A DNA stretch of 8,543 bases from Treponema sp. (GCA_031266255.1 JAISBK010000025.1:1-8543), one strand, 5' to 3'; positions 1 through 7,330 are shown, numbered from the stretch's first letter. Numbers and translations: made by a program. The notes: generated from the sequence alone by a model not told the origin.

Positions 1-1784
1 AGTAATTTTTCCACCTCATGCTGATCCAAGGTCTGCTCAAAGGAGCTGATGGGCTTTGCGGTATCAGTCTCGTACTCCTGCTCAAGGACATTCCGGGCAA
101 TGCGCCGGATACACCGGGCAATCTCCCGCTCAAGGTTCCGTACCCCTGATTCCATAGTCCAGTACCGGATTATTTCCTGGATAGCCTCAGCTTTAAAGGT
201 GATCCCTGCGGTTCCCAGGCCGTTCTCTGCCAGTACCTTGGGTATGAGGAAGCGCTGGGCAATGGCGAGTTTTTCATTTTCACCATATCCGGGAATTTCA
301 ATGATCTCCATGCGATCCAATAAGGGGTAGGGTAACGTATGTAAAGAATTAGCAGTAGTAATGAAAAGCACTTGGGAAAGGTCATACGTCAATTCCAGGT
401 AATGATCGGTAAATGCCCCATTCTGTTCTGGATCCAGCACCTCCAGCAAGGCGGAAGTAGGATCCCCCCGGAAATCGCTGGATAGCTTATCAATCTCATC
501 CAAAAGCAAGACCGGATTGATAGTACCGGCCTTACGCATAACTTGCAGGATCTTACCCGGTAAAGCCCCCACATAAGTCTTCCGATGCCCTCGAATTTCT
601 GCTTCATCCCGCACCCCCCCTAAGGAGATCCGTACAAACCGTCGACCTAGGGCCTGAGCTACGGATTTACCCAAGCTGGTTTTGCCGGTTCCTGGAGGCC
701 CTACCAAACAGAGGATAGAACCTTTGCTCTTATGCCCGGTTCCTGGGGTCTTTTCCTGTCTTAAAGCCATAAGGTGGTGGACGGCAATAAATTCTAAGAT
801 CCGTTCCTTGGGTTTACGGAGGGCAAAGTGATTCTCATCCAGGATCCGTTCCGCTTCTTTCAAATCCCGGACATCTGCACTGGCATCACTCCAAGGAAGC
901 TCTGCAATCCATTCCAGATACGCCCTGAGTACCCCTGCTTCCGGAGAGAAGGACTGGAGTTTTTGTAAACGGCCCAGTTCCTTCCGAGCCTTGAGGAGCA
1001 CTTCTTGCCTAGGCTGCTTGCACTCAATAGAACGCTCAAGCTCGGCGAATTCATCCTCTCCTCTATTTTGTCCCAGCTCCTTGTGAATTTCCTTGAGCTG
1101 CTCATTGAGTATGTATTCTCGCTGGTTTTTTTCCATGCGGATTTTTACCTGAGCACTGATGTTTTGTTGAATACCAAAGATTTCATTTTCCATTTCCATG
1201 GTTTCAAGGATGGTTTCAAGACGCTTCATCGGATCCCCAATGCTCAGGAGGGCTATTTTCCGTTCTGCTTTGAGCACAAGGGCATTACAGATAAGGTTGG
1301 CAAGCGGTTCAGGATTTTCGATCTTTTCCACCGCGTTCAGGGTATCGGTACTGACCTTTTTGGACAATGCTGCGTACTGTACAAAGGAGTTTTGAACGGT
1401 TCGCATCAGCGCAATGGTCTCAGTACTCAACGAATCCGCTATCGCATCCATAATGGGTGCAACTTTCACGATGGCAAGATCCTTTTGTTTTACCGAAGAG
1501 GCAATGGTAGCCCGGTATTCTCCCTGAAGCACCACCCGGAAGGTATTGTCAGGAAGCCGTAAATGCTGAACAATACGCATCACACTACCTGAAGGGTACG
1601 TCTCTCCTACTTCCTTGGCTTTAAGGCAAGCGGCAAAAAGACGCATATCCCGTCGCAGGGCCTCGCTCACCGCAACCATACCCAATTTATAGGTGATAAA
1701 CACCGGTATCATGGTATGGGGAAATAAAACGAGTTCCCTCAGTGGAAGCAACGGAAATTCTTCTCCAAAAGCCTGGTTTTTCAT
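1..1784 (-). CDS. lon: ATP-dependent protease Lon, N-terminal and AAA+ part (3' end outside window)
   Basis: Lon is a cytoplasmic ATP-driven serine protease that degrades misfolded and regulatory proteins. An open frame of 594 codons starts MKNQAFGEEF and soon reads LPLRELVLFPHTMIPVF, the typical start of the substrate-binding domain. A coiled-coil linker with REYILNEQLKEIHKELG follows. The AAA+ module has Walker A GPPGTGKT at residues 362-369 and Walker B LLLDEIDK around 426-433. The frame leaves the window at EVEKLL, just before the protease domain, so the Ser-Lys dyad cannot be checked. I chose ATG 1784 because AAAGGAAA lies about 9 bases upstream. An in-frame ATG at 1832 overlaps the clpX stop as ATGA and would add 16 residues (MNFLSSLKEKSKGKIL); it has no visible Shine-Dalgarno but could be translationally coupled. 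Lon is the last visible gene of the tig-clpP-clpX-lon operon. Confidence 0.96.
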   Translation of the reverse strand, partial: MKNQAFGEEFPLLPLRELVLFPHTMIPVFITYKLGMVAVSEALRRDMRLFAACLKAKEVGETYPSGSVMRIVQHLRLPDNTFRVVLQGEYRATIASSVKQKDLAIVKVAPIMDAIADSLSTETIALMRTVQNSFVQYAALSKKVSTDTLNAVEKIENPEPLANLICNALVLKAERKIALLSIGDPMKRLETILETMEMENEIFGIQQNISAQVKIRMEKNQREYILNEQLKEIHKELGQNRGEDEFAELERSIECKQPRQEVLLKARKELGRLQKLQSFSPEAGVLRAYLEWIAELPWSDASADVRDLKEAERILDENHFALRKPKERILEFIAVHHLMALRQEKTPGTGHKSKGSILCLVGPPGTGKTSLGKSVAQALGRRFVRISLGGVRDEAEIRGHRKTYVGALPGKILQVMRKAGTINPVLLLDEIDKLSSDFRGDPTSALLEVLDPEQNGAFTDHYLELTYDLSQVLFITTANSLHTLPYPLLDRMEIIEIPGYGENEKLAIAQRFLIPKVLAENGLGTAGITFKAEAIQEIIRYWTMESGVRNLEREIARCIRRIARNVLEQEYETDTAKPISSFEQTLDQHEVEKL

Positions 1785-1791
1785 GAGAATT

Positions 1792-1827
1792 TTTCCTTTC
1801 GATTTTTCTTTCAAAGAAGAAAGGAAA
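1792..1827 (-). promoter_or_regulatory. Inverted repeat covering the lon ribosome-binding site
   Basis: Perfect 9-base arms TTTCCTTTC (1792-1800) and GAAAGGAAA (1819-1827) enclose a second small stem, TTCTT/AAGAA. In the lon mRNA the 3' arm contains the AGGA-type Shine-Dalgarno for ATG 1784, so the fold would hide it. The arms are A-U rich with two central G-C pairs, which suits a heat-opened structure. If lon really starts at 1832, this stretch is coding and the fold may be incidental. Confidence 0.4.
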
Positions 1828-1828
1828 T

Positions 1829-3082
1829 TCATGCGCTTTTTTGGAGTGGATGGATTTCAGGGGGTTCAGATTTTTCCACCACCTCCTGAGTAATGATGAC
1901 CTGCTTACTTCCCTCCATGGAAGGAATTTCAAACATAATATCGGTCATGAGTTTTTCTACAATTGCCCGCAGCCCCCGAGCGCCGGTCTTCTGGTTGATC
2001 GCCGTGTCGGCAATGGCGTTGATGGCCCCTTCGGTGAACTCTAACTTTACATCATCAATAGCCATGGATGCCTGATATTGCTTAACAATGGCGTTCCGGG
2101 GTTCGGTGATGATACGCTTGAGATCCTCCCGTTTCAGTTCCTCAAGGCTCACCGTGATGGGGAGCCTACCGATAAATTCAGGAATCATCCCAAAATGGAT
2201 AAGATCGTCAGGATGCAGGGCGTCATAGAGTTCTTTGAGGTTTTTACTGGTTTTTTCTCGCACATCCGCGCCAAAGCCCATAGGATGCTGTACGACCCGC
2301 CGTTCAATAAATTTTTCCAAGCCCACAAAAGCTCCGCCGCAGATGAACAGTATATCCGTGGTATCAATCCGGATCATTTCCTGGTTCGGATGTTTACGCC
2401 CCCCCTGGGGAGGCACTGATGCAATGGTACCTTCGATGATCTTGAGCAGGGCCTGTTGGACTCCTTCCCCGGATACATCCCGGGTAATGGAAACATTCTC
2501 TCCTTTTCGGGCTATTTTGTCGATTTCGTCAATATATACGATGCCCCGTTCTGCCGCGGCAATGTTTCCACCGGCACTCTGAATCAGTTTGAGCAGGATG
2601 TTTTCCACATCCTCTCCCACATACCCTGCCTCGGTAAGGGTGGTGGCATCCACAATGGCAAAAGGAACTTTCAATTTTTTTGCTAAGGTTTTGGCCAAGA
2701 GGGTTTTTCCCGTGCCCGTAGGCCCAATGAGTAGGACATTGGACTTCTCGATCTCAACATCGTCTTGCCCCTTGAGGGGATTGGCTATTCGTTTATAGTG
2801 GTTATATACGGCTACTGCAAGGGCCCGCTTCGCCATATCCTGTCCAATGATAAAGAGATCCAGATAGCTCTTAATCTCCCGGGGAGTGGGAATATCCCCG
2901 GTAAACTGCGTGGAAAGCTCATGATCCTCTTCTAAGAGGATCTTACGACAGACCTCCACACATTCATCACAAATAAATACATCGTTAGGCCCGGCAATAA
3001 GACGTCGTGCCATATCCGCACTTTTTCCACAAAAAGAACAAGAGCGCTCGAATGTACCGGAACCATTACGAATTCTTGCCAT
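1829..3082 (-). CDS. clpX: ATP-dependent Clp protease ATP-binding subunit ClpX
   Basis: ClpX is the AAA+ unfoldase that recognises tagged proteins and threads them into ClpP. The 417-residue length is normal. The N-terminal zinc-binding domain has Cys15, Cys18, Cys38 and Cys41. The AAA+ core shows Walker A GPTGTGKT at 120-127, pore loop GYVG at 153-156, Walker B IVYIDE at 181-186, the RKH loop at 229-231 and a sensor-2 GARGLR near the C-terminus. The ClpP-docking loop reads MGF at 268-270 where E. coli has IGF, a conservative change. Start ATG 3082 is preceded by GAGGG at about 6 bases. The start lies inside the end of clpP (17-base overlap), so the two partners are probably translationally coupled. 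The stop TGA overlaps an ATG that is in frame with lon. Confidence 0.98.
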   Translation of the reverse strand: MARIRNGSGTFERSCSFCGKSADMARRLIAGPNDVFICDECVEVCRKILLEEDHELSTQFTGDIPTPREIKSYLDLFIIGQDMAKRALAVAVYNHYKRIANPLKGQDDVEIEKSNVLLIGPTGTGKTLLAKTLAKKLKVPFAIVDATTLTEAGYVGEDVENILLKLIQSAGGNIAAAERGIVYIDEIDKIARKGENVSITRDVSGEGVQQALLKIIEGTIASVPPQGGRKHPNQEMIRIDTTDILFICGGAFVGLEKFIERRVVQHPMGFGADVREKTSKNLKELYDALHPDDLIHFGMIPEFIGRLPITVSLEELKREDLKRIITEPRNAIVKQYQASMAIDDVKLEFTEGAINAIADTAINQKTGARGLRAIVEKLMTDIMFEIPSMEGSKQVIITQEVVEKSEPPEIHPLQKSA

Positions 3083-3680
3083 GTTTTTCCCTCACTAAGA
3101 CCGAATCAACCACCCCATAGGCAACCGCATCAGGAGCAGACATATAAAAATCCCTTTCCATATCCAAAGCGATCTTATGGCTGTCTTTACCCGTGTGCTT
3201 GGCAAAATAATCGACCAGTATCTTTTTCAATCGTAGGATTTCTTGGGCTTGAATTCCAATATCCCGGGCTTGGCCCTGAGCGCCACCCCACGGTTGATGT
3301 ATGAGTACCCGAGAAGAGGGCAGCACAAAACGCTTACCCTGAGCCCCCGCGGTGAGAATAAGCGCCCCCATGCTGGCAGCTTGGCCCAAACAAATGGTCT
3401 GCACATCCGCCTTGACATACTGGATGGTATCGTAGATCGCCAACCCTGCCGTAACCGAACCGCCCGGAGTATTGATATAGAGGTTTATATCTTTATCCGT
3501 ATCCTGTCCGTCTAAAAAGAGCAGCTCCGCCACCACCAAGTCCGCGGTGATATCGTTGATTTCTCCATCCAGAAAAACAATCCGGTCTTTTAGTAACCGG
3601 GAATAGATATCGTAGGATCGTTCCCCCATACCGGTTTGCTCGACTACTATCGGCACGAGGCTGTTCATTTTTTCGTTCAT
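3066..3680 (-). CDS. clpP: ATP-dependent Clp protease proteolytic subunit ClpP
   Basis: ClpP is the serine peptidase that forms the double-ring degradation chamber used by ClpX. The 204-residue length matches the family. The catalytic triad is visible: Ser103 in GQAASMGA, His128 in IHQPWGGAQGQ, and Asp177 in MERDFYMSA. The oxyanion region NTPGGSV (70-76) and the C-terminal motif AVAYGVVD are also present. Start ATG 3680 overlaps the tig stop by 4 bases (ATGA) and has AAGGA a few bases upstream; Met5 is a possible alternative. Its place between tig and clpX is a widespread bacterial arrangement and supports a dedicated ClpXP complex. Confidence 0.98.
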   Translation of the reverse strand: MNEKMNSLVPIVVEQTGMGERSYDIYSRLLKDRIVFLDGEINDITADLVVAELLFLDGQDTDKDINLYINTPGGSVTAGLAIYDTIQYVKADVQTICLGQAASMGALILTAGAQGKRFVLPSSRVLIHQPWGGAQGQARDIGIQAQEILRLKKILVDYFAKHTGKDSHKIALDMERDFYMSAPDAVAYGVVDSVLVREKHGKNS

Positions 3681-5059
3681 AGATCCTTGCTACCCTTAGA
3701 TTCTACTAATGCATGATACGACATCGGATTGCCAAGGGTAATGGTATTTTCCGCCAGCAATACATCATGCACTTGCCTATCGTTAATGGTATCTACCAGC
3801 ATATTTTTCCGTTCTTCCTGGGCTTCATGATAAGACCGAATTTCTTCCACCGACAGGTTAGCCCTGGCTGCAATGCGTGCATATTCCTGTTCTATCACTC
3901 CATCAGAAACCTCAAGGTTCCGATCTTTCATAATGGCTTCTACAATAAGCCGACTATGGAGGGCCTTGATTACTTCAGGCCGCCATACCTCTGCCAGGGT
4001 ACCAAAACTTCCATCCCGTCTTTCTAGCAGATTCGGTACCTCTTCCTGAGGGATATGCATGTTACGGATCACATTCCGCCACCGCGCATCAAGTTGGAAC
4101 CGAATCATGGATTCAGGAATATCTACCGGACTGGTCTCCATGATCTTTTCAAGGAGGGCATTAATCTTACGCACATAAAGCCGCTGTTCTAAATCCTCGT
4201 TAAGCTGCGCTCTAATACTCGCCTTGAGATCTTCCAAGGTCGTATACTTTTCATCCACATCCTGGGCAAGGTCGTCATTCAGTTCAGGAAGATCTTTTTC
4301 TTTGAGACTGCTCAAGGTTACCCGGATTTTCTTAGTTTTTCCCGCCAGATCTATATCGTAAAAATCTGCAGGATAGGTCTTTTCAATATCCCTAGTCTCA
4401 CCCCGCTTCATACCTATCATAGCATCATCTAGGTGATATATATTCTGCCCTGAACCCAAGGTAAAAACAAAATCCTGCCGTTCTGTACCCACGATAGGAT
4501 CCCCGCTTGGACTGAGTTCACTGTATTGTATGGTAACCACATCCCCTAGGACTGCTCCAGCCGCATCATCCTTGTCGAATACAATTGCGTTCCGCTCCCG
4601 GATGACTTCCAGTTCCCGGCTTATATCTTCATCGGTAATCTTTACCTCAGGAACCTCAACACTCAATCCCTGCCATGTTCCCAAGCTCACCGTGGGCAGT
4701 ACATCATAGACCACCGCAAAAACCAGGTCTGATCCCAAATCCAGCTTTGGCTCATCCTGTACTTCTGGAGTCGAATAGGGCAAGGGACGATCGGTAACCG
4801 GGAAATTAGGATCCTCAAAGACCTGCGTAATCGAACGATCCAAGATCTTGCCCAGGGCCTCTACTTTCAAAGAATCCCCAAATTTTCGTTCCAGCACCTC
4901 TTGGGGCACTTTTCCCTTACGAAATCCAGGAATCTGGAGGGTTTTACGGTAGTCATTTATGATTTGAGCATACTCAGTATTGACATCCTCTTTACCTACC
5001 GTGATGGTTAATTTTATTGCAGAATGTTCAAGTCGGGTTATTTCTTTAGATATGGTCAC
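3677..5059 (-). CDS. tig: Trigger factor, ribosome-associated chaperone and peptidyl-prolyl isomerase
   Basis: Trigger factor docks at the ribosomal tunnel exit and shields nascent chains. The 460-residue length is within the family range. The N-terminal ribosome-binding domain contains the signature GFRKGK at 45-50 within IPGFRKGKVPQEVLE. A central FKBP-type isomerase domain is recognisable by GDVVTIQYS, FTLGSGQ, DDAMIGMKRGE and YPADFYDIDLAGK. The long helical C-terminal domain ends in VESKGSKDL. The start is GTG at 5059, supported by GAGGA at 5066-5070 on the minus strand six bases upstream; no ATG fits as well. It is the first gene of the operon and overlaps clpP by 4 bases. Confidence 0.97.
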   Translation of the reverse strand: MTISKEITRLEHSAIKLTITVGKEDVNTEYAQIINDYRKTLQIPGFRKGKVPQEVLERKFGDSLKVEALGKILDRSITQVFEDPNFPVTDRPLPYSTPEVQDEPKLDLGSDLVFAVVYDVLPTVSLGTWQGLSVEVPEVKITDEDISRELEVIRERNAIVFDKDDAAGAVLGDVVTIQYSELSPSGDPIVGTERQDFVFTLGSGQNIYHLDDAMIGMKRGETRDIEKTYPADFYDIDLAGKTKKIRVTLSSLKEKDLPELNDDLAQDVDEKYTTLEDLKASIRAQLNEDLEQRLYVRKINALLEKIMETSPVDIPESMIRFQLDARWRNVIRNMHIPQEEVPNLLERRDGSFGTLAEVWRPEVIKALHSRLIVEAIMKDRNLEVSDGVIEQEYARIAARANLSVEEIRSYHEAQEERKNMLVDTINDRQVHDVLLAENTITLGNPMSYHALVESKGSKDL

Positions 5060-5140
5060 TCTGGTTCCTCTTTAATAACGAAGGTCTTTCCACACATGAA
5101 TTAGGCAACACCGGGTAAGTATCCCACGAGGCCTTGTTCT

Positions 5141-5154
5141 GTATATCAATATAC
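5141..5154. promoter_or_regulatory. Inverted repeat GTATAT-CA-ATATAC, possible operator
   Basis: The perfect 6-base arms lie just downstream of the extended -10 at 5156-5164, over the expected transcription start. That position suits a repressor site for the chaperone-protease operon. It does not match the CIRCE consensus, and so short an AT-rich palindrome can arise by chance. Confidence 0.25.
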
Positions 5155-5155
5155 T

Positions 5156-5164
5156 ATTATAGCA
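5156..5164 (-). promoter_or_regulatory. Candidate extended -10 promoter for tig operon
   Basis: On the minus strand TGCTATAAT forms a full extended -10 element. No strong -35 lies at 17-18 bases, which is tolerated for extended -10 promoters. It would give a leader of about 90 bases before the tig GTG. Confidence 0.4.
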
Positions 5165-5291
5165 CGCTATTCCATAACACACTATGATGAGCAACATACT
5201 TTGACAAAACAAGTAAATCCAGGATAACTTGCCCCTTAGCTTGCATGGAGGCTTATATTCTGGTACCACCACGTAGTTGTCGTTACTATGG

Positions 5292-5320
5292 AAAATAGCA
5301 GTTTATTATAAATTCGTCAA
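5292..5320 (-). promoter_or_regulatory. Candidate distal promoter for tig operon
   Basis: On the minus strand TTGACG (5320-5315) is followed after exactly 17 bases by TATTTT (5297-5292), a fair sigma-70-type pair. The leader to tig would be about 230 bases. Confidence 0.4.
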
Positions 5321-5347
5321 TAGGGTACAAGATGGTATGAAAATTTA

Positions 5348-5368
5348 TTGCATAGCTAGTTTATGCAA
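5348..5368 (-). terminator. Weak hairpin just after the AMMECR1 gene
   Basis: TTGCATA and TATGCAA form a 7-base stem with a 7-base loop, 18 bases past the stop codon. On the minus strand TAAATTTT follows, so it could be a weak terminator separating this gene from the tig operon. The stem is AT-rich and the T tract is poor. Confidence 0.3.
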
Positions 5369-5386
5369 CGTAACGTTCCCCTATTT

Positions 5387-5977
5387 TTACGCTTGTTCCC
5401 CAAAGACCACCGCAGTAAACGTATAGAGTTGGGCTTCAGGGGCCTCGTAGGAATGAGGAGGAAGTCCTGCCTTAATGCAGAGATACTTGAGGTAGGTATC
5501 CAAATCCCAACCCTGTTCCAAAGGAACTTGAGGAAGCAGTACCCCAGCGCATCCCCGGTGTATGAGGTAGAGGCCGTGGACGCCAACCTGAACCGAACGA
5601 GGCTGGGTACATCGTTCCAAGGGAGAAAGCACGGATATTTCCAGACGGCACTGGGGTAGCTCATCCTTGGTGAGGGGAGGAAACCGTGGATCTCCAAAAG
5701 CCGCTTCCGCGGCCATAGTCCGGACGGTTTTTTCCAAAGGTGCTGAAGCGTTCATCCTTCCGATGCACCCTCGAAGCTGTTTCCCGATATGCAGGGTTAC
5801 AAAGGCCCCGCAGGGTTGTGTCAAAGCCGACTCCGCAGGACTTTGACCTTCTTGGCATTGGGGGTATTGGGGAGCTCTCCCTTCCAGCTTGGCTGCGATA
5901 GTTTCCCGAGCCATAGCAAGGAGGATACCTTGTTCTTCTTGAGTAATGGTACACATACTACGAGTATACGCATCCAT
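5387..5977 (-). CDS. amrA: AMMECR1-domain protein (AmmeMemoRadiSam system protein A family)
   Basis: The 196-residue product carries the AMMECR1 signature LRGCIG at 68-73, followed by AFGDPRFPPLTKDEL (93-107), ISVLSPLE (114-121) and GVLLPQVPLEQGWDLDTYL (145-163), all hallmarks of the family. The length fits a stand-alone bacterial AMMECR1 protein. The biochemical role is not established; in many bacteria such genes sit with a Memo-like and a radical SAM gene, but neither partner is visible here. Start ATG 5977 has only a weak AAGG close upstream. Met8 is an alternative start, again without a clear ribosome-binding site. The gene has GC-richer composition like the operon and unlike the cassettes to its right, so it belongs to the host backbone. 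The symbol follows the family name only. Confidence 0.9.
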   Translation of the reverse strand: MDAYTRSMCTITQEEQGILLAMARETIAAKLEGRAPQYPQCQEGQSPAESALTQPCGAFVTLHIGKQLRGCIGRMNASAPLEKTVRTMAAEAAFGDPRFPPLTKDELPQCRLEISVLSPLERCTQPRSVQVGVHGLYLIHRGCAGVLLPQVPLEQGWDLDTYLKYLCIKAGLPPHSYEAPEAQLYTFTAVVFGEQA

Positions 5978-6024
5978 GCCTTACTTGCCAATAAATACCT
6001 GCTTACTACGGCCCAATGAGTATC

Positions 6025-6040
6025 TGATACAGGGGTATCA
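6025..6040. repeat. Perfect inverted repeat TGATAC-AGGG-GTATCA
   Basis: Six-base arms enclose a 4-base loop about 50 bases upstream of the AMMECR1 start. It could be an operator for that gene or part of the decayed insertion sequence next to it. No T tract follows on either strand. Confidence 0.3.
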
Positions 6041-6330
6041 TAGAAATCGTAATTCCTTATCCCGTATTGACATGGTTCATTTTTGTGATATGTTTTTCAA
6101 GCCCTTGTAGTTCACTTCCATTGCCGCCTTGTCATACGGAAATGACTTTTGGTGTTTGCTGTTATTTAGCATCGGGTCTTGCATAGATTTCCCTCAGCTG
6201 TTCCTGTATCTGCCAAGTGGTAACCCCTGGTGTACATGGACAGGATTTTTTCACCGTAGCCTTTCCTGGTTTATGTGCAAGAGCCCATCCACGCCTTGTG
6301 TAATTGGATTTTGAAGATTATCGGATTATA
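6040..6330 (-). pseudogene. Decayed IS256/Mutator-family transposase remnant
   Basis: No intact frame exists, but minus-strand pieces in collinear order resemble an IS256-family transposase: NPIIFKIQL (about 6330-6300), GEKILSMYTRG (about 6255-6224), then after a frameshift VTTWQIQEQLREIYA (about 6223-6180) and, after a stop at 6162-6164, FPYDKAAMEVNYKGLKNISQK followed by TGA where the family has Trp, then TMSIRD (about 6144-6050). The family pattern is EK-I-S-Y-G-TT-IQ-L-IYG in the middle and FP-D-L-N-I-KKWT-IR near the C-terminus. The stretch between these, which includes much of the catalytic core, is deleted. The identification rests on motif memory only. Confidence 0.5.
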
Positions 6331-6420
6331 CACTCGCCGTTTCAGTTCTTCCTTCGCCTCCCTACGACACCGGGCGGATCAAGCAGCCCTGCACTGTACC
6401 ATTACTTATTGGACAGCCCC
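6331..6420. other. Gene-free junction between transposase remnant and half attC site
   Basis: I see no gene here. On the minus strand a GGGGCTGTCCAATAAG-like stretch starts around 6417 and could be a terminal end of the decayed insertion sequence. No R''-type xxxAAC box that could complete the attC half-site to the right is found. Confidence 0.3.
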
Positions 6421-6464
6421 TTATTTGGGCAGCCAAAACATCATATACAGCCGGAACGTTATAC
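6421..6464 (+). repeat. Right half of an attC-like recombination site (left half missing)
   Basis: The block CATATACAGCCGGAAC (6442-6457) followed by the R' box GTTATAC (6458-6464) is nearly identical to the right end of the complete site at 8001-8167 and close to that at 7091-7269. The flanking GGGC-GCCAAAACATC also aligns with both. The complementary left arm CTGTATATG and an R'' box are absent upstream, so this is a truncated site, consistent with insertion-sequence activity or deletion. Confidence 0.75.
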
Positions 6465-6508
6465 GACATACCGCCTAAAATTTATTGGAAAATAATATAC
6501 AAAAATGG

Positions 6509-6537
6509 TTGACAAAATTATCGAATAAATGTATAAT
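6509..6537 (+). promoter_or_regulatory. Consensus sigma-70 promoter inside cassette 1
   Basis: TTGACA (6509-6514), 17-base spacer, TATAAT (6532-6537): an exact consensus pair ending 42 bases before the ATG of the acetyltransferase gene. Confidence 0.85.
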
Positions 6538-6579
6538 AAAGCAACAGATCATTATAAATAATCAAAAGGGTGATGGTTT

Positions 6580-7047
6580 ATGAAAATAGAAAAAATAAAT
6601 GTAAACAAAAACAGATTTATGGATTTATTGTTATTAGGAGATGAACAGGAAGACATGGTCAATAAATATCTTAACAGAGGAGAATTATTTGCATTATATG
6701 ACAATGGTCTAAAAACTGTTTCTGTTGTTACAAAAAAAGATAAAGAAGTATATGAAATTAAAAACATTGCAACTTATGAAAAAGATCAAGGGAAAGGGTA
6801 TGGTAGTTTTATGATAAGATATATAATTGGACATTATAAGAATAAATGTAATTTATTACTTGTTGGTACAGGAGATAATGATAAGATATTAACATTTTAT
6901 AAAAATTGTGGATTTGAATATTCTCATACAGTAGAAGATTTTTTTATAAAGAATTACGACCATAAAATTTTTGAAGACGGGAAGCAATTAAAAGACATGG
7001 CTTACTTAAAAATGACATTTGATAATATACAAACGAAACACCTTTGA
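6580..7047 (+). CDS. GNAT-family N-acetyltransferase
   Basis: The 155-residue protein has the acetyl-CoA pyrophosphate-binding loop QGKGYG at 70-75 after a beta strand (EIKNIATYEKD) and the C-terminal motif FYKNCGFEYSH at 105-115, the usual order in GNAT enzymes. Such enzymes transfer acetyl from acetyl-CoA to an amine; the substrate cannot be told from sequence, and antibiotic, polyamine or protein targets are all possible. Start ATG 6580 follows AAAGGGTG at a suitable distance and lies 42 bases after a consensus -10. The gene is very AT-rich compared with the chromosomal genes to its left, which suggests transfer. It is the sole gene of cassette 1. Confidence 0.88.
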   Translation: MKIEKINVNKNRFMDLLLLGDEQEDMVNKYLNRGELFALYDNGLKTVSVVTKKDKEVYEIKNIATYEKDQGKGYGSFMIRYIIGHYKNKCNLLLVGTGDNDKILTFYKNCGFEYSHTVEDFFIKNYDHKIFEDGKQLKDMAYLKMTFDNIQTKHL

Positions 7048-7090
7048 AGAAAAAAATCAATAGAAAAATAGTGAAATACGGCGGTACGTC

Positions 7091-7269
7091 GTATAACAGG
7101 ACTGTTTACGCTTCGCCGCCGGTAGACGGCTCGGCCTCCACAACGGCTAGGTCATTCCGCTTCGCTTCATTCCCACGCCGTTGTTTCGGCACATTTTGTC
7201 GGCCCTGCAAATGCCACGCATTTGCTTATTCGGGCCGCCAAAACGTCGTAAACAGCCGGAACGTTAGGC
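7091..7269 (+). repeat. attC-like site of cassette 1
   Basis: This imperfect palindrome of about 179 bases runs from R'' GTATAAC (7091-7097) to R' GTTAGGC (7263-7269). Inner L-type arms CTGTTTACG (7102-7110) and CGTAAACAG (7247-7255) are perfectly complementary. A central hairpin is formed by CGGCCC/GGGCCG (7200-7205, 7232-7237) with GCAAATGC/GCATTTGC inside it (7207-7214, 7218-7225). It is GC-rich and lies right after the acetyltransferase gene. A plus-strand frame at 7044-7283 across it is spurious. Confidence 0.85.
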
Positions 7270-7301
7270 GCAATTTTGCCTAAAATATTTTGAATAAAAA
7301 A

Positions 7302-7330
7302 TTGACATAAATAAAATAGTATGATAAAAT
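7302..7330 (+). promoter_or_regulatory. Sigma-70-type promoter inside cassette 2
   Basis: TTGACA (7302-7307), 17-base spacer, TAAAAT (7325-7330). Transcription would begin near 7337, downstream of the ATG at 7321, so the deaminase must start at 7348 if this promoter is used. Confidence 0.75.

Larger units (their letters stand above)
5060..5386 (-). other. Intergenic region holding the tig operon leader
   Basis: No convincing gene lies in these 327 bases. A minus-strand frame at 5072-5272 (66 codons) has neither recognisable motifs nor a good ribosome-binding site. The region carries two candidate promoters for the tig-clpP-clpX-lon operon, a small inverted repeat beside one of them, and a hairpin close to the end of the upstream gene. 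Near 5104-5134 the transcript could pair AGGC with GCCT and GGG with CCC, a weak hint of leader structure. Confidence 0.6.
6459..7263 (+). mobile_element. Integron-type gene cassette 1 (GNAT acetyltransferase)
   Basis: The 805-base unit is bounded by the G/TT cleavage points of two R' boxes. The 18 bases GTTATACGACATACCGCC at its left junction (6458-6475) are, with one mismatch, the reverse complement of GGCGGTACGTCGTATAAC (7080-7097) at the start of its attC. This self-complementarity between cassette start and its own attC R'' end is diagnostic of integron cassettes. It holds a promoter, one gene and one attC. Confidence 0.85.

Noticed and set aside
5104..5134. Structured RNA or riboswitch in the tig leader
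   Set aside because: Only short GGG/CCC and AGGC/GCCT pairings are seen and nothing matches a known RNA family, so no RNA gene is called.
5072..5272. Minus-strand frame of 66 codons in the tig leader
   Set aside because: No motif, no good ribosome-binding site, and it overlaps the candidate promoter and palindrome; probably chance.
5978..6457. Possible integrase (intI) remnant
   Set aside because: I looked for the tyrosine recombinase box with the HxLRHSFAT and LGH patterns in the gene-free region on both strands and saw none; the fragments fit an IS256 transposase better.
6129..6495. Plus-strand frames of 61-67 codons in the junction region
   Set aside because: No recognisable motifs; they overlap the transposase remnant on the other strand and the half attC site.
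7044..7283. Plus-strand frame of 79 codons after the acetyltransferase gene
   Set aside because: It lies almost wholly in the attC palindrome and its composition reflects stem sequence; not a gene.
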